13,782 bases of DNA from Chitinophagaceae bacterium (GTDB lineage: Bacteria; Bacteroidota; Bacteroidia; Chitinophagales; Chitinophagaceae): assembly GCA_003136915.1 (NCBI GenBank), contig PLEB01000307.1:1-13782 (forward strand). Direction: 5' to 3'. Position 1 is the stretch's first letter. Each line of letters starts with the position of its first letter. A program made the translations under genes and the position numbers. Positions 1-7,617 of this stretch are shown here, piece after piece. The notes under the pieces were generated by a model, which was not told where the DNA came from, ran no database searches, and worked only from the letters and a program-made list of their open reading frames with translations.

Positions 1-1
1 T

Positions 2-91
2 CCTGTGGGTACTGGTTCCACACCTTTTTACCTTGAAATAACCGTGGGCTCAAAAAGCACAATTTTTGCCGTGTATTTTCATATTACCTGA
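2..91 (+). CDS. Possible C-terminal end of a gene cut by the window edge
   Basis: A + strand reading frame is open from the left edge and ends at TGA (89-91). It gives 29 residues beginning PVGTGSTPFYLEITVG and ending YFHIT. The alternation of polar and hydrophobic residues would suit a beta-rich C-terminal end, but the piece is too short to assign to a family. Its stop lies one base from the stop of the minus-strand kinase gene, and two other convergent pairs in this window also have stops 0-2 bases apart, which mildly supports it as real. An open frame of 29 codons can occur by chance, so this is only a candidate. Confidence 0.28.
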   Translation, partial: PVGTGSTPFYLEITVGSKSTIFAVYFHIT

Positions 92-92
92 A

Positions 93-908
93 TTATTTAT
101 TTAGTTCCTTAATTGCTATCCCGGCTATACTTAAAGCCGGTTCAGGATCCTGGCCATCATGCATTGACCAGATTGCGGAACAGGCAGCCCAGGTAATGAC
201 CCACTTTAAGAGTCTGCCTGCATCAAGCGCTGCAACTTCAGAAACTATTTTTATCTGTCTGGCCAAACGGCCTGGAGTAAGCGCTGTTTGCTTGTCTGGG
301 TTGCAAAAGATATTTGCATAATCGAATGCGCGGTCGCCCAGTAAGCCTTTGGGATCTATAGCTACCCAACCATGCACTTGGGAATGGAGTATGTTTTTAT
401 GATGAATATCTCCGTGCAATACCACAGATTCTGTAGATGCAAGGAGCAATTCATGCGAGATACCGGAGCATTTCTTGATTAAATCGCCATTAGCCTCTGC
501 TGCAGATCCGAGAGCTTTCAGCCACAAACTCAGCGGTATGAGCTCAGGCAAATTCTTCATTTCATGTGAATGAAGTTTTTCCGCAACCTGGGAAAGAATA
601 ATACTGGCCTCATCATCCGCTCCATTTGCTGCCATATCGGAAAGAGACAAAGTACCCATAGCGCGCTCCATCAATAAAGCCGGGTCTTCGTATTTCAAAA
701 CTTTTGCGGCACCATTGCCTTGCCACCACAACATCAGCTTCGCAGCCCGGTCTTCTTGTTTGCGCTTTGAAATCTTGATTATAGCCTTTTTTCCTTCAAA
801 TAATACCGGCTGCAATAAGCCAGAATGGGTATAAAAAAAATCCCCATCGGGAACTAATTGCCAGAGTCCGGTATAATGCTGGAGATATTTCTCCGCTTCC
901 ACGTTCAT
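93..908 (-). CDS. APH(6)/hydroxyurea-type phosphotransferase (aminoglycoside kinase family)
   Basis: A 271-residue cytoplasmic kinase-fold protein that probably transfers the ATP gamma-phosphate to a hydroxyl of a small molecule. It resembles the APH(6) streptomycin 6-phosphotransferase/hydroxyurea kinase family (Pfam APH_6_hur). Visible motifs are the nucleotide-site lysine in AIIKIS (K45), the Brenner-type catalytic loop HGDIHHKNIL at 165-174 (catalytic D167, metal-binding N172), and AIDPKG at 183-188 with metal-binding D185. These are followed by the GDRAFDYANIFCNPD block typical of this family. Length is close to the usual 260-280. The ATG at 906-908 has a perfect TAnnTTTG box five bases upstream and a divergent regulator gene behind it. 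Chromosomal members in environmental bacteria are often not proven resistance genes, so the substrate is unknown. Confidence 0.9.
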   Translation of the reverse strand: MNVEAEKYLQHYTGLWQLVPDGDFFYTHSGLLQPVLFEGKKAIIKISKRKQEDRAAKLMLWWQGNGAAKVLKYEDPALLMERAMGTLSLSDMAANGADDEASIILSQVAEKLHSHEMKNLPELIPLSLWLKALGSAAEANGDLIKKCSGISHELLLASTESVVLHGDIHHKNILHSQVHGWVAIDPKGLLGDRAFDYANIFCNPDKQTALTPGRLARQIKIVSEVAALDAGRLLKWVITWAACSAIWSMHDGQDPEPALSIAGIAIKELNK

Positions 909-913
909 GCTTT

Positions 914-921
914 CAAATTTA
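914..921 (-). promoter_or_regulatory. Bacteroidota -7 promoter box TAAATTTG
   Basis: Read on the minus strand, TAAATTTG matches the Bacteroidota sigma-factor -7 consensus TAnnTTTG at all six fixed positions. It ends five bases before the kinase ATG, so transcription would begin at or very near the start codon. No good -33 TTTG is visible: at the expected distance (19 bases) there is only TTC. The same box-to-ATG spacing occurs before the GH2 gene. Confidence 0.5.
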
Positions 922-1076
922 GGGCAATTGAGGCTTTGCTGAACCGGAAGTCGAATCGATTATGCCACAGGGTGGTTTAATTTGTCGCCGCTAACATGGG
1001 TAAAATGGATCCTTAAGACCGCATTTCAGGGGAACATATTTTTATGTAGCTTAGTAGGTATAAACCTTGGCTAACC

Positions 1077-1790
1077 ATGCTAAATGCTCCACTGAGATAT
1101 TTGATACTCGATGATGAGGAGATTGACCGGATCGCCATTGAATCAGAAGCGAAAAAGTTCCCATTTCTTCAAAAGATTGCTTCCTGCTCCCATCCGGTTG
1201 AAGCATTTGAGATAATTGACCGGTTTCAGCCTGATATTATTTTTCTTGATATTGAAATGCCGGACATGAGCGGGATCGATTTGATGAGATCCAAGAATAA
1301 GGCTGGAATGCTTTCGGTCCTGATAACCTCGCATCCGGAATTTGCCATTGAAAGTTATGAGCTGGATGCGTTTGATTATTTGCTCAAACCCATTTCCGCG
1401 GAGCGATTTGCCCGGTGTGCCCACAGGCTGGAAGATTTTTGCCGGATGCGCACCAAAGCATTCGCGTTTGATGAAGAACAGGAATCTGGCTTTATTATGA
1501 TTAAACAAGGTCATGATAAATACAAATTATCCGTTCATGACATCACGTATCTCGAAGCCATGAAAGATTATACAAGAATTAAGACGGCTACAAACCAGTA
1601 CCTGGTCTTAACCACGCTTACCGGCATCATGGATAAATTGCCGGCCGGCCTTTTTGTTCGGATCCATCGCAGCTATGCGGTCAACTGCAAAAAAGTGGAT
1701 ATCGTAGAAAAAGGCAAGATCATTATCCAGTCCCAGGTGTTACCAATCGGCAAATTATACAAGAATGCCTTGAAGCCTTTCTTCACCTGA
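1077..1790 (+). CDS. LytTR-family response regulator
   Basis: A 237-residue two-component transcription regulator. Residues 6-120 are a receiver domain with acidic-pocket residues D12 and D13, phosphoacceptor D58 in FLDIEMPDMSG, switch threonine T84 and conserved lysine K104 in LLKP. Residues about 137-235 are a LytTR DNA-binding domain (YKLSVHDITYLEAMKDYTRI, then VRIHRSYAVN). Such regulators bind short imperfect direct repeats in promoters. The gene lies 42 bases before a TPR histidine kinase on the same strand, so the two are probably cotranscribed and cognate, with the regulator first. The ATG at 1077 leaves the normal short lead before the first beta strand (RYLILDDEE). A weak promoter-like pair (TTTC at 1024, TAGCTTAG at 1047) precedes it but has two mismatches. 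Confidence 0.92.
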   Translation: MLNAPLRYLILDDEEIDRIAIESEAKKFPFLQKIASCSHPVEAFEIIDRFQPDIIFLDIEMPDMSGIDLMRSKNKAGMLSVLITSHPEFAIESYELDAFDYLLKPISAERFARCAHRLEDFCRMRTKAFAFDEEQESGFIMIKQGHDKYKLSVHDITYLEAMKDYTRIKTATNQYLVLTTLTGIMDKLPAGLFVRIHRSYAVNCKKVDIVEKGKIIIQSQVLPIGKLYKNALKPFFT

Positions 1791-1832
1791 TCCTTTGAAC
1801 CTGACTATTACTAAAATTTAATAAAGGCCGGT

Positions 1833-3953
1833 ATGCGCAATCTTCTGTTGCTGCTTTTGGGTTTGTTGTTCCTCAATTTCATTTCAAAAGCCCAGGAACC
1901 TGATTTATCCAGATATAAAACAGAAAAGGAAAAGATAAATGTCTGGATGAACTATTGCGATACCTTAAGGATAAATCAACACGGGATAAAAGATAATTAT
2001 ATTCATTTGCAGCAGGCTGCGATCAAGGGACTGTCAATTGTAAGTTCCAATGACCTGGAAGACCGGTCCAGGTTTTATTACTATGCAGCAATTGGAAATT
2101 ATTACCAGACTAAATTCGACAGCGCCCAGTTTTATTTTTATCAAAGTCTGCATGCTGCGCAGGAAGCGCATCTTGTCACGCAGATCACCAAGGCCTGCGC
2201 AGCTCTTATCCCTGTCAATTTTCAGTTACAGCAAAGAGAAAAAGCAGAAGAGTGCAAAAATATCTTACAATCCATCGTTGATACAACACACAATAAAAGC
2301 ATTTTAAAGGATAGTTACTATGCACTTGGTAGCTATTACCAGTTTGTATCTTATTACAGTACAGCACAGGATTATTTCATAAAGAGTTTGGAGTTGCGGG
2401 AGAAAGAAGTTGATACCACAAAGGATCAAAAAAAGAAATTCGACTATGCAATCCAGTGCGATATGCTTTCCAAACTATATCTGAATACGCAGATGGTGGA
2501 TAAAAGTCTGGGCATGCTCAGGCAGGGAGAAAGGTTCGCATCGGTATCTCCCAATGTTGGCAACAGGCTGCTGAGTTCCTTTGTTGAGGCATTTACTACA
2601 TCAGGAAACATTGATTCCGCACTATATTACGACAACGAGCTCAATGAGCAAACAAAAAATAATCCCATATTCCCTTCTGAAATTGTTTCCTCCGATCTGA
2701 ACATCGCGATCTATTATTTGGATCACCACCAGTATAGCCGGGCGCTGCCTTATATAAATAAAGGAGACACGATAGCTGCCAGCGTAAAATCCCCGCTTTT
2801 ATTGTTCCAGGCCCAGCTGATCAACGGGAGATATGATGAAGAAACCGGGAAATTCGACCAGGCGATTGCCTTGCTGAACCAATCTATACCCATTGCCAAA
2901 CAATTAAACAGGGAACTTTATTCAAATGCCCTAAAAACAATGGCCCTCGCACAAAAAGGAAAGGGCAATCTCAAGGAAGCAGTTGCTTATTACGAGCAAT
3001 ATGCGGAACAGACCGATTCCATAACAAAAGAAAAATTATCTACGAATTTTGCTGACCAGGAAACGCGATACCAAACGAATCAAAAGGAACAACGGATTGC
3101 TTCGCTTGACAAAGAAAACCGGCTGGAGGTGCTGGAATTACAGAACGCTTCAAGAACCAGGCTATTGCTCGTTATAGGCCTGGCAGCATTGGGTATTATC
3201 GCACTGCTTTTATATTTCATTTACCTCAATAAGGAAAAATTAAACAAGGTCCTTAACAGAAAGAACGATCAGTTGGGAGAATTGAATCAGCAACTGGCCG
3301 TGGCCAATGAAACCAAGGCAAAACTGTTTGGTATTTTAGGACATGATTTACGTTCTCCGGTTGGTAGAATTGTGCAGCTGCTGCGACTGCAAAAGGAAAA
3401 TCCGGAATCATTGAACGAACAATCGCGGAAAAGGCATGAAGAACTATTAAAGACTTCATCTGAAAATGTTTTGGAAACGATGGAGGATCTTTTATTATGG
3501 AGTAAAAGCCAGATGCAGCACTTTACGCCGCAATTCACGTCCGTGAATATTGCTGAAACTGTACAAAAGGAATTGAGTTTTTTGCAGCAACAGATAGATG
3601 ACAAAAACCTGAAGGTCAACAATGAAATACCGCAAAACTTTCTGCAAAACACAGATGAGAATTTCTTGTCTGTCATCATCCGTAACCTCCTTCAAAATAC
3701 AATAAAGCATAGTCCCGAGGGAAGCGCCATTGGTCTCGTAGCAAATGATCAGAAAATAAGAATTATTAATCAAACCACTCGGTCGACCTCAATTGAATTA
3801 AACAAGCTAATGGCCGATAAGCGGGTAAATAGCAAAAGTTCCGGTATGGGCCTGCATATTGCAAATGACCTGGCCTCATCCATCCACGTGAAGATATATT
3901 TTGAACAGCCGGATGATAGTCACCTTGCTGCGGTTATAAGCTGGGATAAATAA
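1833..3953 (+). CDS. TPR-repeat sensor histidine kinase
   Basis: A 706-residue membrane sensor kinase. A signal peptide (about 1-20, ending ISKAQ) precedes a periplasmic region of about 420 residues containing TPR-like helical pairs (about 80-110, 160-190, 255-310, 325-355, 365-395). A charged, coiled-coil-like stretch follows (396-440), then one transmembrane helix (443-465) and a cytoplasmic kinase core. The H-box is GILGHDLRSPVGRI with phosphoacceptor H504. The N-box RNLLQNTIKH (N618, N622) and G2 box SSGMGLHIANDLA (669-681) are clear. The G1 box, normally DxGxG, reads NQTTR around 646 and lacks the adenine-contacting aspartate. It most likely phosphorylates the LytTR regulator encoded just upstream. 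The ligand of the TPR region is unknown. ATP binding may be altered by the G1 change. Confidence 0.9.
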   Translation: MRNLLLLLLGLLFLNFISKAQEPDLSRYKTEKEKINVWMNYCDTLRINQHGIKDNYIHLQQAAIKGLSIVSSNDLEDRSRFYYYAAIGNYYQTKFDSAQFYFYQSLHAAQEAHLVTQITKACAALIPVNFQLQQREKAEECKNILQSIVDTTHNKSILKDSYYALGSYYQFVSYYSTAQDYFIKSLELREKEVDTTKDQKKKFDYAIQCDMLSKLYLNTQMVDKSLGMLRQGERFASVSPNVGNRLLSSFVEAFTTSGNIDSALYYDNELNEQTKNNPIFPSEIVSSDLNIAIYYLDHHQYSRALPYINKGDTIAASVKSPLLLFQAQLINGRYDEETGKFDQAIALLNQSIPIAKQLNRELYSNALKTMALAQKGKGNLKEAVAYYEQYAEQTDSITKEKLSTNFADQETRYQTNQKEQRIASLDKENRLEVLELQNASRTRLLLVIGLAALGIIALLLYFIYLNKEKLNKVLNRKNDQLGELNQQLAVANETKAKLFGILGHDLRSPVGRIVQLLRLQKENPESLNEQSRKRHEELLKTSSENVLETMEDLLLWSKSQMQHFTPQFTSVNIAETVQKELSFLQQQIDDKNLKVNNEIPQNFLQNTDENFLSVIIRNLLQNTIKHSPEGSAIGLVANDQKIRIINQTTRSTSIELNKLMADKRVNSKSSGMGLHIANDLASSIHVKIYFEQPDDSHLAAVISWDK

Positions 3954-4057
3954 TCCAAAACCTCTTTTTGACGATTTAATGCAGGCGTTTGTCGAGTATC
4001 CGGCTATTGTCTTTTTTACACATCCATCTTTGAAAAATAAATAAAGCTAGTATTGAC

Positions 4058-4201
4058 ATGGCCCGTATGCGGAACACCAAATGGATAAAATCACTGTTTC
4101 TTATTTTATCCATCCTTTTTTTTCTTATGGCCCTGGCCCTTTATCTTTTTTCCAAACCAAACCATGTGGCCATAAACATTCTTCCTCACTTACGCAACTG
4201 A
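4058..4201 (+). CDS. Candidate 47-residue single-span membrane peptide
   Basis: A short frame beginning at ATG 4058 and ending at TGA 4199-4201. The product starts MARMRNTKWIK (five basic residues), continues into a hydrophobic helix of about 20 residues (12-31, rich in L, I and F) and ends with a polar tail, KPNHVAINILPHLRN. Basic N-terminus followed by a hydrophobic helix fits an inner-membrane peptide with its N-terminus in the cytoplasm, or an uncleaved signal anchor. A second in-frame ATG lies at 4067. No family is recognised. It sits between a histidine kinase and a small lipoprotein frame, on the same strand as both. Length alone cannot prove coding; the ordered charge and hydrophobicity pattern is the main support. 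Confidence 0.4.
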   Translation: MARMRNTKWIKSLFLILSILFFLMALALYLFSKPNHVAINILPHLRN

Positions 4202-4242
4202 TACACATTTTTCTCCGTTTTTAAGAGCATAATTTAAATACT

Positions 4243-4350
4243 ATGCGAACTAATATTTTGTGCGGCTTCGCATTTATTGGGGGCATTTTTATTTTTTTTG
4301 CCGGATGCAGTAAAGGCGGCGGTAATGGTTCAGGCATCCCAAATCAATAG
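4243..4350 (+). CDS. Candidate 35-residue lipoprotein
   Basis: A short frame from ATG 4243 to TAG 4348-4350. Residues 1-4 (MRTN) carry one basic residue, 5-21 are hydrophobic, and FAGC at 19-22 looks like a signal peptidase II lipobox with C22 as the lipidated residue. The mature part would be only 14 residues, CSKGGGNGSGIPNQ, with no acidic surface-export signal after the cysteine. The stop is two bases from the convergent ligD stop. It begins 41 bases after the preceding membrane-peptide frame, so the two could be cotranscribed. No family is recognised. It may be a genuine tiny lipoprotein or the surviving N-terminus of a longer lipoprotein lost by a stop mutation; the abrupt end against ligD leaves no room for a lost remainder in place. 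Confidence 0.5.
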   Translation: MRTNILCGFAFIGGIFIFFAGCSKGGGNGSGIPNQ

Positions 4351-4352
4351 AA

Positions 4353-7067
4353 TTAATCCGTACCCTTTCCCATACCTGCAAGCACTTTTTCCAGGGCAAT
4401 TCCCGGCCCGAGCACGCCCTTAAAAATATCCGGCTCCTGCCGTATCCGGTCGAGAGCATTCCGAATAGTGAAATCTGTAGTTTTCAATCGAGGTTTTAAT
4501 TCTTCCCAATGCAATGGCATGGAAACGGTTGCAAAGGGTTTGGGACGCAGGGAATAGGGCGAAGCGATAGTTTGTATCTGGCGGTTTTGCAAAAAGTCCA
4601 GGTAGATTTTCCCTTTTCGCTTTGACAAACTCCTTTCAATACTGGTAAATCCCGGCATTTCCTGATGAACAGCAGTAACCACCAACTCCGCAAACATCTT
4701 TGATTGCTCAAAGGAATATTTCGCTCCCAGCGGTATGTAAATATGTATGCCCGTTGATCCGGAAGTCTTGCAAAATGCGGTCACCTTCAGTTGATCAAGA
4801 TATGTTTTTATCTGAAGCGCAACATCTATGACCTGTTTGAAGGTATTTGTTTTGTCGGGATCAATATCGATCACGCACCAGTCTGGATTGTCAGGTTTTT
4901 GAATCCGGCTATGCCAGGGATTGATCTCGATGCAACCCATATTCGCCATATAAATCAGGCTGGCCTCATCCGTGGCAACGAGAAATTTCTTATTCTTTCC
5001 GTCACTTTCACTTTTATACTTGTAGGTCTTAATCCAGTCAGGAACCTGGTCACCCACATTCTTGTGATAAAAGCTTTCTCCCTCAATTCCGTTCGGATGA
5101 CGGTTTAACGATTGGGGGCGATCTTTCAGATAAGGCATCATGAATTCCGCTACCGCATGATAATAATTGATCATCTCTCCTTTGCTGATCTTTTCCTTGG
5201 GCCAGTAGAGTTTGGTGAGGTTGGTCAGGGAGAGCGGATGTTTATTAATCACTATCTCCGCCTGGTTCTCACCTGACCCGATCAATTCATTTTCTTTTTC
5301 GCTCATATCTGCTTTTTTCCTTTTTTCTTTGACCGGCCTGCTGGTTGTTTCTTTCCCGGGTTTTACCATGGATGGAGCCCGGTCTCTTTCGACTCTTGTT
5401 TTTGTCCTGCTCTTACGGGGAGGTTTTATCACAACAATATTTTTTTCATCTGCCGCTCTCTTATCCTCCCTTAGTCCCATAAAAATCGGGTGACGCAGGA
5501 TCCCATCCTGCGTGGCTTCTGTATATTTTACCGCACAAACCAATTCCGGCCTTAGCCAGGTTGCCGGCATGTTGGTTTTTGGCTTCCTGGTAAACGGGCA
5601 TTTCCCGGTAATCAAGGATTGAAATTTACCAAACAGGTCTTTTAAACCTCTTTCATCAAATCCTGAACCGCTATGCCCGATATATTTCAATTCCTTTCCG
5701 ATATAACGGCCAAGGATAACTGCCCCGAAATACTTTCTGGAGTTGCGCCCCTTTGTAAATCCGCATATAATAGCTTCAGCCAATTGATTATTCTTGATTT
5801 TCAACCAGTTCTTGCTCCGGTGGTTTTCTGTATACAGGCTATCGGCCTTCTTGGCCATGACACCTTCAAGACCTTTGGCAAGAGCCGCCTCAAAAAAGGA
5901 AATGCCCTCTTCTTCAATGTGATCACTGTACCTAATCATCTTGTCGCCGGAGGGAAGCACACGCTGAAGGATGGCTTTTCTCTCCTTTAACGGCAACTGT
6001 GTATAGTCTTTCCCCTGATACCACAATAAATCAAATACATAATACGCCAGGGCCGCAGCATTCTTCTGCTTCAAAAACCCCTGCAATTCCTGGAAACCCG
6101 GTAACCCGTCAGCCTTGAGCGCAACGATCTCTCCATCAACCACCGCCTGGGTAGCCCAATTTTCTAATGCATTTTTCACCGGAAGAAATTTTTCATCAAA
6201 AGAAATATTATGCCGGGATTCGATCGTTGCCTTACCGCGCTGTACAGTTGCGATGGCGCGATATCCATCCCACTTAATTTCAAATAACCATTCCTTTCCA
6301 TCAAATGGTTTTTCAACAAGGGTAGCCAGCATCGGTTTTATTTTTTTGGGAATTGCTGCCTTCTTTCCTTTCTTTAATAATTCCTGAAGATCAGCCGGAG
6401 GTTCGTCTGCACTTTCGTTTGCTTCCGGTTTTTCTACGGGTTTTTTCCGGGCTTTTGGTTTGTCCGAGATCCATTCCTTTGCGCGTTTGTCTTTTCCCAT
6501 CTGAAAGACCGTCTTACCTGAACGTACAGATTTTGTTTTTTTAAGGATGTCAGTATTTGAAGCATATTCATCCTTATGTTTAATCAGCAGCCAGGCATTG
6601 TCTCCCCTTTGCTGATTTTTTATATGCACCAATGCAAACTCGCCTTTCAGTTTATCGCCATGCATGCGGAATTTTAATGATCCGGATTTAAGCTCCTTTA
6701 ACAGTTCCTTTTCCTGTTCTTTTTTGCTGCCTGTTTTTGCCAGGGGTTCGTAAGTGCCCTCATCCCAAACGATCACACTCCCTGCACCATAGTTTCCTTC
6801 CGGGATGATCCCTTCAAAATCTTTATAATCGAATGGATGATCTTCCACCATCATAGCCAGTCGTTTGTCCTGTGGATTCAGTGAAGGTCCCTTTGGAACA
6901 GCCCAGCTTTTCAGGACCCCATCCATCTCCAGCCTGAAATCATAATGGAGGCGGCTGGCATCATGTTGCTGAACAACAAACTGTAATTTGCCGGCACGGG
7001 GCTTTCCGGCCTGGGGTTCAGGCGTCTGGTTAAAAACCCGTTTTTTATTGTATTCTTTTAAAGCCAT
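4353..7067 (-). CDS. ligD: Multifunctional NHEJ DNA ligase LigD (3'-phosphoesterase, ligase, polymerase)
   Basis: A 904-residue enzyme of bacterial non-homologous end joining, which cleans, fills and seals double-strand breaks with Ku. Domain order is phosphoesterase-ligase-polymerase, as in Pseudomonas. The phosphoesterase (about 1-185) has QHDASRLHYDFRLEMDG and EDHPFDY, giving H35, H41, D43, R45, H77 and Y81 of the metal site. The ATP-dependent ligase (about 240-540) has EIKWDGYRA with adenylated K265, plus EGVMAKK and a C-terminal OB fold. The primase-like polymerase (about 605-895) has VIDIDPD (D734, D736), the GSTGIHIYIPL block (H775) and a third acidic residue at D824. Charged, low-complexity linkers join the domains. 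I prefer ATG 7067 (MALKEYNKKR); an in-frame GTG at 7088 would add seven residues. No ku gene is in the window. Confidence 0.95.
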   Translation of the reverse strand: MALKEYNKKRVFNQTPEPQAGKPRAGKLQFVVQQHDASRLHYDFRLEMDGVLKSWAVPKGPSLNPQDKRLAMMVEDHPFDYKDFEGIIPEGNYGAGSVIVWDEGTYEPLAKTGSKKEQEKELLKELKSGSLKFRMHGDKLKGEFALVHIKNQQRGDNAWLLIKHKDEYASNTDILKKTKSVRSGKTVFQMGKDKRAKEWISDKPKARKKPVEKPEANESADEPPADLQELLKKGKKAAIPKKIKPMLATLVEKPFDGKEWLFEIKWDGYRAIATVQRGKATIESRHNISFDEKFLPVKNALENWATQAVVDGEIVALKADGLPGFQELQGFLKQKNAAALAYYVFDLLWYQGKDYTQLPLKERKAILQRVLPSGDKMIRYSDHIEEEGISFFEAALAKGLEGVMAKKADSLYTENHRSKNWLKIKNNQLAEAIICGFTKGRNSRKYFGAVILGRYIGKELKYIGHSGSGFDERGLKDLFGKFQSLITGKCPFTRKPKTNMPATWLRPELVCAVKYTEATQDGILRHPIFMGLREDKRAADEKNIVVIKPPRKSRTKTRVERDRAPSMVKPGKETTSRPVKEKRKKADMSEKENELIGSGENQAEIVINKHPLSLTNLTKLYWPKEKISKGEMINYYHAVAEFMMPYLKDRPQSLNRHPNGIEGESFYHKNVGDQVPDWIKTYKYKSESDGKNKKFLVATDEASLIYMANMGCIEINPWHSRIQKPDNPDWCVIDIDPDKTNTFKQVIDVALQIKTYLDQLKVTAFCKTSGSTGIHIYIPLGAKYSFEQSKMFAELVVTAVHQEMPGFTSIERSLSKRKGKIYLDFLQNRQIQTIASPYSLRPKPFATVSMPLHWEELKPRLKTTDFTIRNALDRIRQEPDIFKGVLGPGIALEKVLAGMGKGTD

Positions 7068-7152
7068 AACGCAGGAGTAATGCTTCACTTATGCAAATGG
7101 TATTCTAGGGTAGTGGCCGGGGAATTCACCTGTGGGAAACGCTGGTTTACAA

Positions 7153-7545
7153 TTAGTCTTCGCAATAATGCAATAGTTTTTTTGCTTCCTGGTTGATTTG
7201 TTTGAGGCTGGCCGGCTTGGTAACCATTTCTACCCCCATCATTTCGCAAAAATGCTTGTCAGACGGATGGTTGGACGTGGTGAACACCACAACCGGAATC
7301 TCCATGAGTTCGGGGATTTTCTTTATTTCCAGTATCGTCTGCTTCCCATCCATGACGGGCATATTGATGTCCAGTATAATCAGACAGGGCAATTCCGTAT
7401 CGATCGAGTCAAGCAGATATTTTATTGCCTCACTGCCGTTTGTGGCAAACGCCATCCTGTAGGAAGGATCAACATTAAAGACAGCGCTACGGATCAGTTC
7501 CCTATCGTCCGGATCATCATCAACGCATAAAACAATTCGGCCCAT
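7153..7545 (-). CDS. Stand-alone response-regulator receiver protein (Rcp1/CheY-like)
   Basis: A 130-residue single-domain receiver protein with no output domain. Acidic residues D9-D11 (CVDDDPDD), phosphoacceptor D59 in IILDINMPVMDG, switch threonine T89 in VVVFTTS and lysine K110 in TKPAS are all present, so it should be phosphorylatable. The DDDPDDRELI start and the NMPVMDG motif resemble the Rcp1-type receivers that serve phytochrome-like and other hybrid kinases through phosphotransfer or protein contact. No kinase is adjacent on this strand. It lies 85 bases upstream of ligD in the same direction, so read-through into ligD is possible, but nothing links it to repair. The ATG at 7543-7545 starts directly at the first beta strand (GRIVLCVDD), leaving little doubt about the start. 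Confidence 0.9.
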   Translation of the reverse strand: MGRIVLCVDDDPDDRELIRSAVFNVDPSYRMAFATNGSEAIKYLLDSIDTELPCLIILDINMPVMDGKQTILEIKKIPELMEIPVVVFTTSNHPSDKHFCEMMGVEMVTKPASLKQINQEAKKLLHYCED

Positions 7546-7617
7546 GTTCAGGTGTTAGTTGTGGTTTAGGCTCTTTTCTGATGCATAGATAGGATTAATT
7601 TCAAGATTACAAAAAAA

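Noticed and set aside
93..908. Calling the kinase a proven streptomycin resistance gene
   Set aside because: Motifs fit the family, but it is a chromosomal gene without a mobile-element context, and substrate cannot be read from sequence.
1024..1054. Promoter TTTC-N19-TAGCTTAG before the LytTR regulator
   Set aside because: One mismatch in each element and no second line of support, so not listed as a feature.
3253..3773. Three overlapping minus-strand open frames opposite the histidine kinase core
   Set aside because: They overlap each other and the H-box to N-box region of the kinase; all read as antisense shadows.
4029..4055. Promoter TTTG-N15-TAGTATTG before the 47-residue membrane peptide
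   Set aside because: The spacing is too short and the -7 box has a mismatch; it would also end only two bases before the ATG.
3954..4057. Rho-independent terminator after the histidine kinase
   Set aside because: T-runs occur (3964-3968, 4013-4018), but I found no convincing GC-rich stem directly before them.
7068..7088. GTG start for ligD, seven codons upstream of the chosen ATG
   Set aside because: Possible, but the ATG gives the normal short lead before the conserved phosphoesterase start (KEYNKKR), and ATG is the commoner codon.
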